A DNA stretch of 64,000 nt from HXMU1420-2 sp034670145 (lineage in GTDB: Bacteria > Pseudomonadota > Alphaproteobacteria > Rhodobacterales > Rhodobacteraceae), in the NCBI GenBank assembly GCA_034670145.1, contig JAXMOA010000001.1, positions 310,001-374,000 on the forward strand, read 5' to 3'. Under the pieces are notes generated by a model. That model searched no databases. It was not told where the DNA came from and saw only the letters and a list, made by a program, of their open reading frames with translations. Below, in pieces: positions 17,014 to 25,108 of the stretch. Numbering within the stretch: position 1 is the stretch's first letter; each line of letters starts with the position of its first letter. A program made the position numbers and the translations under genes.

Positions 17014-19053
17014 TTATTCGTCCAGCCACCACTGCGTGGCGCGGTACGGATAGGTCCGATAATATTCATATGACCATGTTTTGAACTCGGGCACATTCTT
17101 TGTGCTGTTCTTGACATAGATCGGGTTGGGCGCGGAAACCGTGCCGATGAACATGGTCTGTTCGGCCATGCTCTTGGCCAGTTTGGCCCCCAGCGCGTTG
17201 GATTCATCAGAGCCAGGAGTCGCCGCCTGGAAGGCGTCGATGTCGGCCTTCATCTCTTTGACCCATGCAGGTGGTTCAATGCCGGCAGAGCCGTCAGAGT
17301 CATACCATTCCGCCCATTTCATACCGGTGCGGTGACCAAAGTAGTTCTCGAAGGGCGGAACGAACAATTCGTTGTTGCCCAGAACCACGGCGACCGGCTG
17401 ACCCTTGGCCCAGATGCCCACATCCAGCGCGTTGGAGGATTGTGCCGAACGGTATTCATCCGGTGTGACCTCTTTGACGGTGGTCTGAACGCCTGCTTCG
17501 GCCCAATACTGGCCCACCAGTTCCACGACCTGACCGGCAGCGCCCTGGGTCGAGAACTGCATGTTCAGCACCAGTTTGTCGCCATTTGGCAATTCGCGGA
17601 AACCGTCGCCATCGGTGTCAACCATACCGATTTCGTCCAGCAGCGACTTGGCCATATCCGGATCGTATTGTGCCATATGGCTGGTCAGCGTCGGATCGAC
17701 AAAGCCAGGCACCGGAGAGAAGCCGACGAACTGCTGAGGGGTCCCCAGACCGAAGAACGCGCTTTCGTTCATCTCGTCGCGGTTGATCGCAACCGACATG
17801 GCCTGACGGAACCGGACGTCGCCGAACACGGCGCGCTTGGCTTCGTCATCCGACGTCACGTTGAACGAGAATGTGCTCATCGCGATGGTTGGCTTGAGCT
17901 GGATGGTATAGCCACCCTTTTCCTGGTTCTCCAACAGCAGCGGGGCCGATGGCAACTGGACGGACTGCGATTTGTAATCGACTTCGCCGTTGACCAGCTT
18001 CAGGATGCGGACTTCGTTGTCGTTGATATAGACTTCGTCCTGCTCCGAGATATAGGGCAGCTGATTGCCCGCAGTGTCCACCTGGTGGAAATACGGGTTG
18101 GCAACCAGGTGACGGCCCTCGGTGCTGTCGGCCACGTAGATGTGGCTTTCCAATGTGGGCTGGGTCGCCTTTGGCAGGGTCTTGACCTTGACCGGGTCAC
18201 GCAGCATCGGCGTTGGTGTATCGGTCCAGTCCGAGTTGCCAAAGTAGAAGTTCAGCGCTTCGTAGCCATTGGCAAAGCCGTATTTTGCGGCCTCGGCATC
18301 GGCGTCCGGGTTGATGTCCGGGTGGAACTGACCCAGGAAATGCGCCGGCTGGAAGGGCTGAGCAAAGGAGTTGGCGAAATGCACCAGCAGGCCCGGCTTG
18401 GGCGCGGTCATGGTGAATTTGAAGGTGGTGTCGTCGATCACTTCGATGCCGATCGGCTCACCGCCGGACAGCACGTAATCTGACGGCTTTTCACGCACGT
18501 TTGTGTCCAGCGCCAGGTTTTCCAGCCAGAACCGCACGTCCTCGGAGGTGAAAGGCGCGCCATCAGACCATTTGTGGCCCGCGCGCAGGTGGAACGTCAG
18601 CTCTGTGAAATCATCGTTCCATTCCCAGGACTTGGCAATGTTTGGCACGATGGTTTGCAGATCATCCGAGAAGCGCGTCAGGTTGACGTGGCGCACAGAC
18701 AAGAAGTCGGATGTGCCGGCCTCGGTCGCGTTGGACAGGGCGTGAAAGGTGCCGCCGTATTTGCCGACGCCATCATAAGGCACGACAACCAGTGGCTCGC
18801 TGGGCAAACGATCCGCCAGAGGCAGGATCTCGCCATTGCCCTGGATTTCACCGTTCAGAGCGGCGATGTCCGGGTTTTCAGAAAAGCTGAGTTCGCAGCC
18901 GGCGGCCGACTGGAATTCGCTCAGTTCGTACTGTTGCGGGAAGGCGCCGGGCGCAACGCCCTGCATGTCGGCGACGGTGATCGCCGGGCAGTTGGCCAGT
19001 GCTGCGCCAGGTAGCGCAATGGCAGCAACGCCGAGTAGTAGAACGCGTTTCAT
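17014..19053 (-). CDS. Periplasmic substrate-binding protein of an ABC importer (SBP_bac_5 family)
   Basis: A 679-residue family 5 (peptide/opine/nickel) binding protein. The first 21 residues form a classical signal peptide ending ALA-N, with no lipobox cysteine, so the mature protein is free in the periplasm. The family motif region is seen near residues 140-170 (KSWEWNDDFTELTFHLRAG, then KWSDGAPFTSEDV). It is about 130-150 residues longer than DppA/OppA. Long versions like this often bind opines, sugars or modified oligosaccharides rather than plain peptides, but the ligand cannot be read. It heads the importer operon and is divergent from a DeoR-type regulator gene, which hints at a sugar-like or opine-like substrate. 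Confidence 0.9.
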   Translation of the reverse strand: MKRVLLLGVAAIALPGAALANCPAITVADMQGVAPGAFPQQYELSEFQSAAGCELSFSENPDIAALNGEIQGNGEILPLADRLPSEPLVVVPYDGVGKYGGTFHALSNATEAGTSDFLSVRHVNLTRFSDDLQTIVPNIAKSWEWNDDFTELTFHLRAGHKWSDGAPFTSEDVRFWLENLALDTNVREKPSDYVLSGGEPIGIEVIDDTTFKFTMTAPKPGLLVHFANSFAQPFQPAHFLGQFHPDINPDADAEAAKYGFANGYEALNFYFGNSDWTDTPTPMLRDPVKVKTLPKATQPTLESHIYVADSTEGRHLVANPYFHQVDTAGNQLPYISEQDEVYINDNEVRILKLVNGEVDYKSQSVQLPSAPLLLENQEKGGYTIQLKPTIAMSTFSFNVTSDDEAKRAVFGDVRFRQAMSVAINRDEMNESAFFGLGTPQQFVGFSPVPGFVDPTLTSHMAQYDPDMAKSLLDEIGMVDTDGDGFRELPNGDKLVLNMQFSTQGAAGQVVELVGQYWAEAGVQTTVKEVTPDEYRSAQSSNALDVGIWAKGQPVAVVLGNNELFVPPFENYFGHRTGMKWAEWYDSDGSAGIEPPAWVKEMKADIDAFQAATPGSDESNALGAKLAKSMAEQTMFIGTVSAPNPIYVKNSTKNVPEFKTWSYEYYRTYPYRATQWWLDE

Positions 19054-19732
19054 GATTTCTCCTGTCCGTTGGTCTTCAGTTTCATGCCAGCCCGGATCCT
19101 TGTCGCCCTTGCAGTTGGTCCTGTTGCGCCATGCACGCAGGTGCGACGCCGTCCATGCAGTGCATAGTCAGGCAATCGTCATACTGTCGCAAGGTCGCCA
19201 TGGTCCCCCCGGGTGCAAGGTCAGATTGGGTTGACGTGACTAACGGGTTCCATTTGCCGTGGTTGGATGACGGTTTTATGAAGCCCGAAACAGCGGCAAG
19301 CCTTTGTCGCAGCGGGTTGGCGGCGGGGGACCGCCGCGTTGATTGGCGCAAAGCTCCGCCTCTTTGCCGGTTTGGCAAATCATTGGTTCGGCACCACAAC
19401 CCGTTGTTCAAAATTGGCTTTCCCCCATTTTTTGGGCACTTATCACAGAACAGACGCATCGGCCTGCCCTGATTTTTCGTGCCGCTATTGGACACAGAGG
19501 CGCGCTCCGGCGATTCGGATCAAGAATTTTGTGTGAAAATCTTGTTTTTTGTTTTCTTTTGCAGGGATCTTGCCAGATGTTGCGCCGTCTTTGACGCTGT
19601 CTGTTGCATCGGGTTTCGGCGGGGCGGAAACATGCGGTGCACCTCCGGGTAGGGTGCGCCGCGCAATTTGCGCCTGACAAATCAGGGGCAAATCTGTTAG
19701 GCGCCATGGCATCGGATGAGGAAGGACGCGGA
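19054..19732. other. Long divergent control region, ABC importer / DeoR regulator
   Basis: A 679-bp region without a believable gene. Short frames on both strands have no ribosome site and no family resemblance. A markedly AT-rich island at 19521-19563 (GTGTGAAAATC, then T-rich with TTTTCTTTTG) stands out in this GC-rich DNA. It is a good place for promoters and for the DeoR-type regulator to bind, since T-rich TTTC-type repeats are common DeoR-family sites. This is inference. Confidence 0.45.
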
Positions 19733-20524
19733 ATGTCAGAACCCGAACGCTACGCCACCCATCGCGAGGTAGAGCTGCTGGAAACCTTGCGCAGCTTTGG
19801 TGGCACGGCGCGCACGACCGGCCTGGCCGAGGCGTTGCAGGTCAGCGAAGAAACCGTGCGCCGGACCATCAAGGCGCTGGCCAAGACCGGCGCGGTGCGG
19901 CGGGTGCACGGCGGCGTCTATCTGGTCAATGCCGAGGCCAGCAAACCGGTTTCGTCACGCCTGTCCCAACGGGCGCCCGAAAAGCTGCAAATCGCGGCGA
20001 CGGCGGCCAAGCTGGTGCCAAACGGGTCCTGTCTGTTTCTGGATGTCGGCTCGACCACGGCGCATGTGGCGCAATCTCTGCGTCAGCACCGGGATCTCAC
20101 GGTGGTGACCAATGGGCTGCTGGCGGCGCAGTCGCTGGTCGGGCAAACCGAAAACCGGGTGTTTCTGGCCGGCGGAGAGTTGCGGGATGTCGAGGGCGGC
20201 GCCTTTGGCGCAGAGGCGCTGGATTATGTGAACCGGTTCAATATTGATATTGCGGTGTTGTCGATTGACGGCATCGACGAGCGGGGCGGTTTTCTGCTGG
20301 CGGGCAGTCAGGAGGCCGGGCTGGCGCGGGTTGTGGCCCAGGCGGCGCGGCGGGTGATGGTGGTGGCGGATCACACCAAATTTGGCTTCAGCGCGCCGAT
20401 TGTGGCGTTTGAGCCCTCGGTTGTGGATGTGTTGATCACCGACAAACCCCTGAGCGAACCTTTTGAGCGTCTGCTTGCGGGGTGGGAGATCGAAGTCATT
20501 CTCTCTCACGCCGATGACGACTAA
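19733..20524 (+). CDS. DeoR-family transcriptional regulator
   Basis: A 263-residue regulator. Residues about 10-60 form the DeoR helix-turn-helix (LAEALQVSEETVRRTIKALA, then the GAVRRVHGG wing). The rest is the sugar-phosphate-isomerase-like DeoR sensor domain, with FLDVGSTTAHVAQSL and VVTNGLLAAQ as the phosphate-binding loops and DHTKFG near the C-terminus. The start is ATG 19733, preceded by GAGGAAGGA; frames extending upstream have no such site. Members usually repress sugar or polyol catabolic genes and sense a phosphorylated sugar. It is divergent from the ABC importer, so it probably controls it. The gene overlaps the next (DUF817) by 11 bp. Confidence 0.9.
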   Translation: MSEPERYATHREVELLETLRSFGGTARTTGLAEALQVSEETVRRTIKALAKTGAVRRVHGGVYLVNAEASKPVSSRLSQRAPEKLQIAATAAKLVPNGSCLFLDVGSTTAHVAQSLRQHRDLTVVTNGLLAAQSLVGQTENRVFLAGGELRDVEGGAFGAEALDYVNRFNIDIAVLSIDGIDERGGFLLAGSQEAGLARVVAQAARRVMVVADHTKFGFSAPIVAFEPSVVDVLITDKPLSEPFERLLAGWEIEVILSHADDD

Positions 20525-21407
20525 GAGACCGCCACCCAAGGCCGACCCCCGCCCACCTGCCGAAACCACGCGCACCCGGCGCATGGAGCGCGCGTTGGGG
20601 GATGGGGTGCGCGCCCATCTGCCCCGGTGGCTGGGAGAGCTGGTCATGTTCGTGCTCAAACAGGGGTGGGCCTGTTTGTTTGGCGCCCTGTTGTTGCTGG
20701 CGCTGCTGGTCACGGATGCGATCTGGTCCACCGATTGGCCGATTGCGCGCTATGACGCGCTGGTGCTTTATGCGGTGACGGTGCAGATCCTGTTCCTGGC
20801 GTTTCGGCTGGAGACCTTGCGCGAGGTGCGGGTGATCGCGCTGTTCCATCTGACGGGCACGGCGATGGAGCTGTTCAAGGTCAACGCCGGCAGCTGGGCC
20901 TATCCTGAACCGGCGCTGCTGAAATTCTGGGGCGTCCCGTTGTTCTCTGGGTTCATGTATGCGGCTGTCGGGTCCTACATGGCGCGGGTCATTCGCATTT
21001 TCGACATGCGGTTTGCGCCTTACCCGCCGTTTTGGACCACCATTGTGCTGGCGGTGGCGATCTATGTGAATTTCTTTGCCCATCACTTTGTCTGGGACAG
21101 TCGTCTGGCGTTGTTTGCCGCAACGGTCCTGTTGTTCTGGCGCACGCGGATCTGGTTTCGGCTGGGCGCCTCTGAGTATTGGATGCCGCTGCCCCTGGCG
21201 GCGTTTCTATCCAGTTTGTTTTTATGGGTGGCCGAGAATGTGGGCACGGGCACCGGCACCTGGATCTATGCCGGCACATCCGAGCTGGATTGGGTCAGCC
21301 TGGGCAAGATGGGCTCGTGGTATCTGCTGCTTTACGTCAGTTTTGTCACGGTGACGCTGGTCTATCGCGATGTGCTGTATCGCGCGCCGATCCGCCCGCG
21401 GTCTTAG
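20514..21407 (+). CDS. DUF817 family integral membrane protein
   Basis: A 297-residue protein with a basic N-terminal 45 residues followed by about eight hydrophobic helices. Conserved DUF817 stretches are seen around the MELFKVNAGSWAYPE block (residue about 130) and the NFFAHHF block (residue about 190). The ATG at 20514 lies inside the last codons of the DeoR gene (11-bp overlap), so the two are co-transcribed. The family is annotated only as a bacterial membrane protein. The several buried His, Trp and Glu residues suggest a pigment, lipid or metal role, but nothing firm. Function unknown. Confidence 0.85.
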   Translation: MTTKRPPPKADPRPPAETTRTRRMERALGDGVRAHLPRWLGELVMFVLKQGWACLFGALLLLALLVTDAIWSTDWPIARYDALVLYAVTVQILFLAFRLETLREVRVIALFHLTGTAMELFKVNAGSWAYPEPALLKFWGVPLFSGFMYAAVGSYMARVIRIFDMRFAPYPPFWTTIVLAVAIYVNFFAHHFVWDSRLALFAATVLLFWRTRIWFRLGASEYWMPLPLAAFLSSLFLWVAENVGTGTGTWIYAGTSELDWVSLGKMGSWYLLLYVSFVTVTLVYRDVLYRAPIRPRS

Positions 21408-21442
21408 GCCCTGACACAGAGGCGGGGCAAAGCCGGCGGGTG

Positions 21443-21817
21443 TTACAGGTATCCCTGCCACAGCATGACCGCGATCAGCAGAATCGCCAATGTCAGCAGG
21501 TTGATGACCAGACTGGCCAGGATCCCCAGATACCAGCCCTTGCGTTCATCGGACGGGTCTATGTCGGCCAGAAAGCGTTCGACCTCGCGGATGGAGGCAT
21601 CCAGCGCCTGATGATCCAGCATCATCTGCAATCTGGGGTTTTCGGCCATGGTTTCAGCCTCGATCAGCCGGTTGACCGCGCGCACGATGCGTTTGGGCAG
21701 GCGGTATTTGCCGCGCGCAAGAACAATGGGCAGGGTATTGCCCCGCACCCGCAGTTTCTGGCGCATGAGCTGGGTCAGCGCTGTGGTCTGCTCGGATATG
21801 TGGATTTCAGCAGTCAT
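21443..21817 (-). CDS. Small protein with one C-terminal membrane helix, unknown function
   Basis: A 124-residue protein. I chose ATG 21817 (MTAEIHISEQ) over an upstream ATG at 21862, because the extra 15 residues are Arg/Pro/Gly-rich noise. Residues 1-90 are helical and charged. Residues about 95-122 form one strong membrane helix (ILASLVINLLTLAILLIAVM), leaving a very short periplasmic or cytoplasmic tail. I recognise no family. It converges with DUF817 and is divergent from the esterase gene, so it stands alone. It is probably a tail-anchored inner-membrane protein. Confidence 0.6.
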   Translation of the reverse strand: MTAEIHISEQTTALTQLMRQKLRVRGNTLPIVLARGKYRLPKRIVRAVNRLIEAETMAENPRLQMMLDHQALDASIREVERFLADIDPSDERKGWYLGILASLVINLLTLAILLIAVMLWQGYL

Positions 21818-21931
21818 CGGCGCCGGTGACCCTATCCTGCGCCCGCCCCGGCGACAAGCCACGGCGCCTCCCCAGTGCTGCCCCCAGTTCTGGTACTGGT
21901 CAGCCAGGTTGCATGGGCGTATTCAGGAGGC

Positions 21932-22699
21932 ATGCTCAACACTGTCCTGCATGGCGCGCCCGCCTCGTCCGAATCCTCTGTCCCGCTGGTGATTGCACAC
22001 GGCCTTTATGGGTCTGCGCGCAATTGGGGCGTGATTGCCAAACGCCTGTCTGATTCGCGGCAGGTGATCGCGGTGGATATGCGCAACCATGGCCACTCGC
22101 CCTGGACCCGGACCCATAGCTATCAGGACATGGCCGGTGACCTGGCCGAGGTGATCCGCGCCCATGGAGGCGCGGCGGATGTGCTGGGCCATTCGATGGG
22201 TGGCAAGGCCGCGATGGTTCTGGCGCTGAGCCATCCCGATCTGGTCAACCGGCTGATCGTCGCCGACATCGCCCCCGTGCCCTATACGCACAGCCAGATG
22301 CCGCCGCTGAATGCGATGCGGGCGGTGGACCTGAGCCGGGTGCGCAAACGTTCGGACGCGGCGGCGCAATTGGCAGAGCTGGGGGTAGAGCCCGCATTGC
22401 AGAGCTTTTTCACGCAATCGCTGGATCTGACGGAAAAGCGGTGGCTGCTGAATCTGGATGTGCTGGCACAGGAAATGGACCAGATCATGGGCTTTCCCGA
22501 TGTGCCGGGCGAGTTTGACGGGCCCGCCCTGTTTCTGAGCGGCGCCCTGTCGGATTACGTCTCGGCGCAGGACCGCCCCGCCATCCGCGCCCGATTTCCC
22601 GGCGCGCGTTTTGCCAAGCTGAAAGAGGCCGGGCATTGGTTGCACGCAGATCAGCCGCGCGCGTTTGAGGCGGCGATACGGACCTGGCTGGATGCATGA
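21932..22699 (+). CDS. Alpha/beta-hydrolase, YbfF-type esterase
   Basis: A 255-residue alpha/beta-hydrolase. The nucleophile elbow is GHSMGG with Ser88, the oxyanion-hole HG is at residues 23-24 (IAHGLYGSARNW), and the C-terminal histidine is His235 in EAGHWLHAD. The order and the DMRNHGHSP stretch fit the YbfF esterase group, which hydrolyses short acyl esters or acyl-CoA. The start is ATG 21932, preceded by a near-perfect AGGAGG; an upstream in-frame ATG at 21875 has none. It is a single gene with no operon partner visible. Confidence 0.88.
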   Translation: MLNTVLHGAPASSESSVPLVIAHGLYGSARNWGVIAKRLSDSRQVIAVDMRNHGHSPWTRTHSYQDMAGDLAEVIRAHGGAADVLGHSMGGKAAMVLALSHPDLVNRLIVADIAPVPYTHSQMPPLNAMRAVDLSRVRKRSDAAAQLAELGVEPALQSFFTQSLDLTEKRWLLNLDVLAQEMDQIMGFPDVPGEFDGPALFLSGALSDYVSAQDRPAIRARFPGARFAKLKEAGHWLHADQPRAFEAAIRTWLDA

Positions 22700-22817
22700 T
22701 GCGGCGCCCTGCCGGCTGGCCCCTTCGCTGACCTGACCCGGCAGCGACCGTTTTCAGCGTTTCGAGTTTGACTATTCGCGTTCGACCGTATGGAAAGGCC
22801 GCGAACACGTAATTCAG

Positions 22818-23189
22818 TTAGTCGAGCGGACCGCCCGCCTCGGTCCAGTCCTTGAGGCCACCGATGTTATACACCTCGGCATATCCCATGTCCTTGAGCA
22901 GCTTGCCGGCCAGCGCCGCGCGCCCGCCGCTGGCACAATAGAGCACCACAGGCCGCTCTGGGTCCAGCTCTGGCGCGTGGGTGGGCATCGCCGGGTCGGC
23001 CTTGAATTCCAACATGCCGCGCGGAATATGCAGCGCGCCCTGGGCCTTGCCAGAGGCGGCCAGTTCGGTGCCGTCGCGAATATCCAGCAACACCGCCCCG
23101 TTGGCAATTTTCTCTTGCGCGGCGGCGACGTCGATCCGTTCAACAGCCGCATTTGCGGCCGCCATCATATCTTTGACTGTTAGGGGCAT
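22818..23189 (-). CDS. Rhodanese-like domain protein
   Basis: A 123-residue single-domain rhodanese. The active loop is CASGGR with Cys85, the usual six-residue sulfurtransferase loop, and the CH2A-type segment is LLDIRDGTE at 34-42. It has no signal peptide, so it is cytoplasmic. Such proteins move sulfane sulfur between thiol acceptors. No thiosulfate, cysteine desulfurase or tRNA thiolation gene lies beside it, so the partner is unknown. Confidence 0.9.
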   Translation of the reverse strand: MPLTVKDMMAAANAAVERIDVAAAQEKIANGAVLLDIRDGTELAASGKAQGALHIPRGMLEFKADPAMPTHAPELDPERPVVLYCASGGRAALAGKLLKDMGYAEVYNIGGLKDWTEAGGPLD

Positions 23190-23297
23190 ATCACTCTCCG
23201 GCTGATCATCGTCTGGCCCGGCTCTCGGGTGCCGGGTGGGCTACCCTAGGACGGGTCGGATCAACACTCAAGCCGTATGGGAAAAGGGGCGCGCGCG

Positions 23298-24224
23298 TTA
23301 TTCGAACCGTTCACCGCGCAAGGCACGGATTTCCTGTTTGACGCTGATCAGCTCTTGCGCAAGGCGCTGAAAATCCGCTGCCGCCGGAGAGCTGCGCCGC
23401 CAATGCAGCGCGATGGGGTGAACCGCATCCGGGTGGTCCAGCCTGCGGACCTTGAATTCGGGGTCGCGCACGGCCTCGGCCAGAGCATAGAGCGAGGGCA
23501 GGATGGCAACGCCCGCGCCCATGACCGCCATCTGCCGCACCGCATCGAGGCTGCCGCCCTGATAGTCACGGCTGAGATAGGTGCCCGCCTGAGCGGCAAG
23601 CCGTTCAACAAGGTCATGCAGGCTGAAGCCTGCGCTCAGCGACAGCAGCGGGCTGTCTGCGAGGTCTGACAATGTGACCGGGCCGCTGCCGGCAGAGATT
23701 GGATCGTCGCTGGCCGCACAGACCCAGAGCGCTTCTTCGAAGAGGGGGGCGCTGTCATATTCGGGGTCATTCGTGGGCGCACCGATGACGGCGTCGATGG
23801 CGCCGTCCTTGAGCCGGTCGAGAAGCGGGCGGGTTGCGCCCTCTTGCACGATGAGCCGCAGATCGGGATAGAGGTTGTGCAGCCGGCGGTTGGCGATGGG
23901 CATGAAATAGGCGCCGACCGACGGCAGCACCCCGATCGACAGTTTGGCTGCGAACAGGCTGGTCGTGCCGCGTGCGACAGCTTTGAAATCGCGCACTTCG
24001 CGCAGGATCGACCTGCCCCGCGCCAGCACCGCGCGCCCCGTCGGCGTCAGCGCGACGCGGCGCGACGTGCGCTCGAACAACTTGATGCCCAGTTCTTCTT
24101 CCATGGTGCTCAATTGCTTGGACAGGCTGGGTTGGCTGACCGCCAGAGCCTCGGCCGCGGCGCCGAATGCCCCATGTTCGGCAACGGCCACAAAGTATTC
24201 GATTTGTCGTAACGTCGGGCGCAT
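23298..24224 (-). CDS. LysR-family transcriptional regulator (OxyR/CynR-like domain layout)
   Basis: A 308-residue regulator. The winged helix-turn-helix occupies residues 1-60 (IEYFVAVAEHGAFGAAAEAL, SQPSLSKQ), followed by the periplasmic-binding-protein-like effector domain to the end. I chose ATG 24224 (MRPTLRQ), with AAAGG upstream, rather than the frame start 54 bp further up. It is divergent from the gene at 24350. The shared 125-bp spacer holds an ATTGAA-N12-TTCAAT inverted repeat, so it likely controls that gene and itself. The inducer is unknown. Confidence 0.92.
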   Translation of the reverse strand: MRPTLRQIEYFVAVAEHGAFGAAAEALAVSQPSLSKQLSTMEEELGIKLFERTSRRVALTPTGRAVLARGRSILREVRDFKAVARGTTSLFAAKLSIGVLPSVGAYFMPIANRRLHNLYPDLRLIVQEGATRPLLDRLKDGAIDAVIGAPTNDPEYDSAPLFEEALWVCAASDDPISAGSGPVTLSDLADSPLLSLSAGFSLHDLVERLAAQAGTYLSRDYQGGSLDAVRQMAVMGAGVAILPSLYALAEAVRDPEFKVRRLDHPDAVHPIALHWRRSSPAAADFQRLAQELISVKQEIRALRGERFE

Positions 24225-24255
24225 TCCGTTGCCTTTCGATCCATGCCCTGAGGCT

Positions 24256-24279
24256 ATTGAAAGCGGGAAATCATTCAAT
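24256..24279. promoter_or_regulatory. Candidate LysR-type operator
   Basis: Inverted repeat ATTGAA, 12 bases, TTCAAT, in the 125-bp spacer between the divergent LysR-type gene and the SnoaL-like protein gene. Position and symmetry suit a LysR-type recognition site controlling both promoters. No footprint or comparison is available here. Confidence 0.45.
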
Positions 24280-24349
24280 TGGTTGTATGGACGATCATCT
24301 CCTATCTATCAATCACCAACGAACCAAACCTCTGGAAAGGAAGACAGAA

Positions 24350-24898
24350 ATGACTGGACCCAAAACTTTCGCCGCCGCCGCAGCCTTTGCGTTTGCCGCC
24401 TCTGGCGGTGTCGCGCTTGCGGATGGACCTGCGGATCTGACGCTTGAGCAGATCACCGCGATCCAGACAGCGTGGGGTGAGGGGATCGTCAACATCGGCC
24501 AGATCCATACCGAGGATGGCGACTACCGGGGCGCCGCGGCGGATCATATCAACACGTTCTATGCCTATGGCGATGGCGATGGCGACGTGTTGTTCAAACC
24601 GACGCTGGCCGCCGAAGACCAGTTCCGCGGCACGTTCGGCGAAGCGCTGTCTTATTTCGTCGGCGGAGAGATTGCCGAGGACAATGGGTTCGCGATTGCG
24701 CCTTACACCAATGTCCGATGGGAAAACGAAGGCACCATCATCAGCGGCGATACGGCCATGTCGATGGGCAACTATTTCTTCACCAAAACGGATGGGACAG
24801 AGGTGAAGGTCGAATATACCTTTGGCTTTGAGCAGATGGAAAACGGAGAGCCAAAGATCGTCTTGCACCACTCTTCGCTGCCATTCTCGGCGAACTAA
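24350..24898 (+). CDS. Exported SnoaL/NTF2-like protein, function unknown
   Basis: A 182-residue protein with a clear signal peptide (residues 1-25, ending ALADG), so it should be periplasmic. The mature part has the aromatic and acidic pattern of small NTF2/SnoaL-fold proteins: DHINTFYAYG, YFVGGEIAEDNGFAIAPYT, IVLHHSSLP at the end. As I recall, relatives are common in roseobacters and are often labelled phosphoribosyl-AMP cyclohydrolase. I see none of the HisI zinc cysteines, so I do not use that name. ATG 24350 follows GGAAAGGAAG. It is divergent from a LysR-type regulator that probably controls it. Confidence 0.65.
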   Translation: MTGPKTFAAAAAFAFAASGGVALADGPADLTLEQITAIQTAWGEGIVNIGQIHTEDGDYRGAAADHINTFYAYGDGDGDVLFKPTLAAEDQFRGTFGEALSYFVGGEIAEDNGFAIAPYTNVRWENEGTIISGDTAMSMGNYFFTKTDGTEVKVEYTFGFEQMENGEPKIVLHHSSLPFSAN

Positions 24899-25028
24899 AG
24901 CACTTGGGCGAATGCCTGATACATGAAACACCATCTAACGCGTTGAAATTTATTAATTCAAGCCGCGTTGGATGATGCAGGTTTGTCACAAAGCGCTATG
25001 GCGCGCGGCAAGGGCCGGGCATATGTCC

Positions 25029-25075
25029 GGCCCGAAATCGTTCGGGCCCAGTAAGGTTGACGCCCCCAAGGGGGC
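25029..25075. terminator. Two hairpins downstream of lepA
   Basis: Two perfect inverted repeats in the convergent gap after lepA: GGCCCGAA-ATCG-TTCGGGCC at 25029-25048 and GCCCCC-AA-GGGGGC at 25062-25075. Neither is followed by a T-run on either strand. They may pause polymerase or block exonucleases for the lepA mRNA ending at 25109, rather than act as intrinsic terminators. Confidence 0.45.
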
Positions 25076-25108
25076 AGGCCGGGGCGCGACCACCCGTGGC
25101 CGACGCCG

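Noticed and set aside
16022..18483. Two long plus-strand frames (343 and 383 codons)
   Set aside because: Antisense to the OppB-type permease and the binding protein, low-complexity shadow composition.
24350..24898. Phosphoribosyl-AMP cyclohydrolase
   Set aside because: The protein has a signal peptide and lacks the zinc-binding cysteines of HisI; the name would be a carried-over label.
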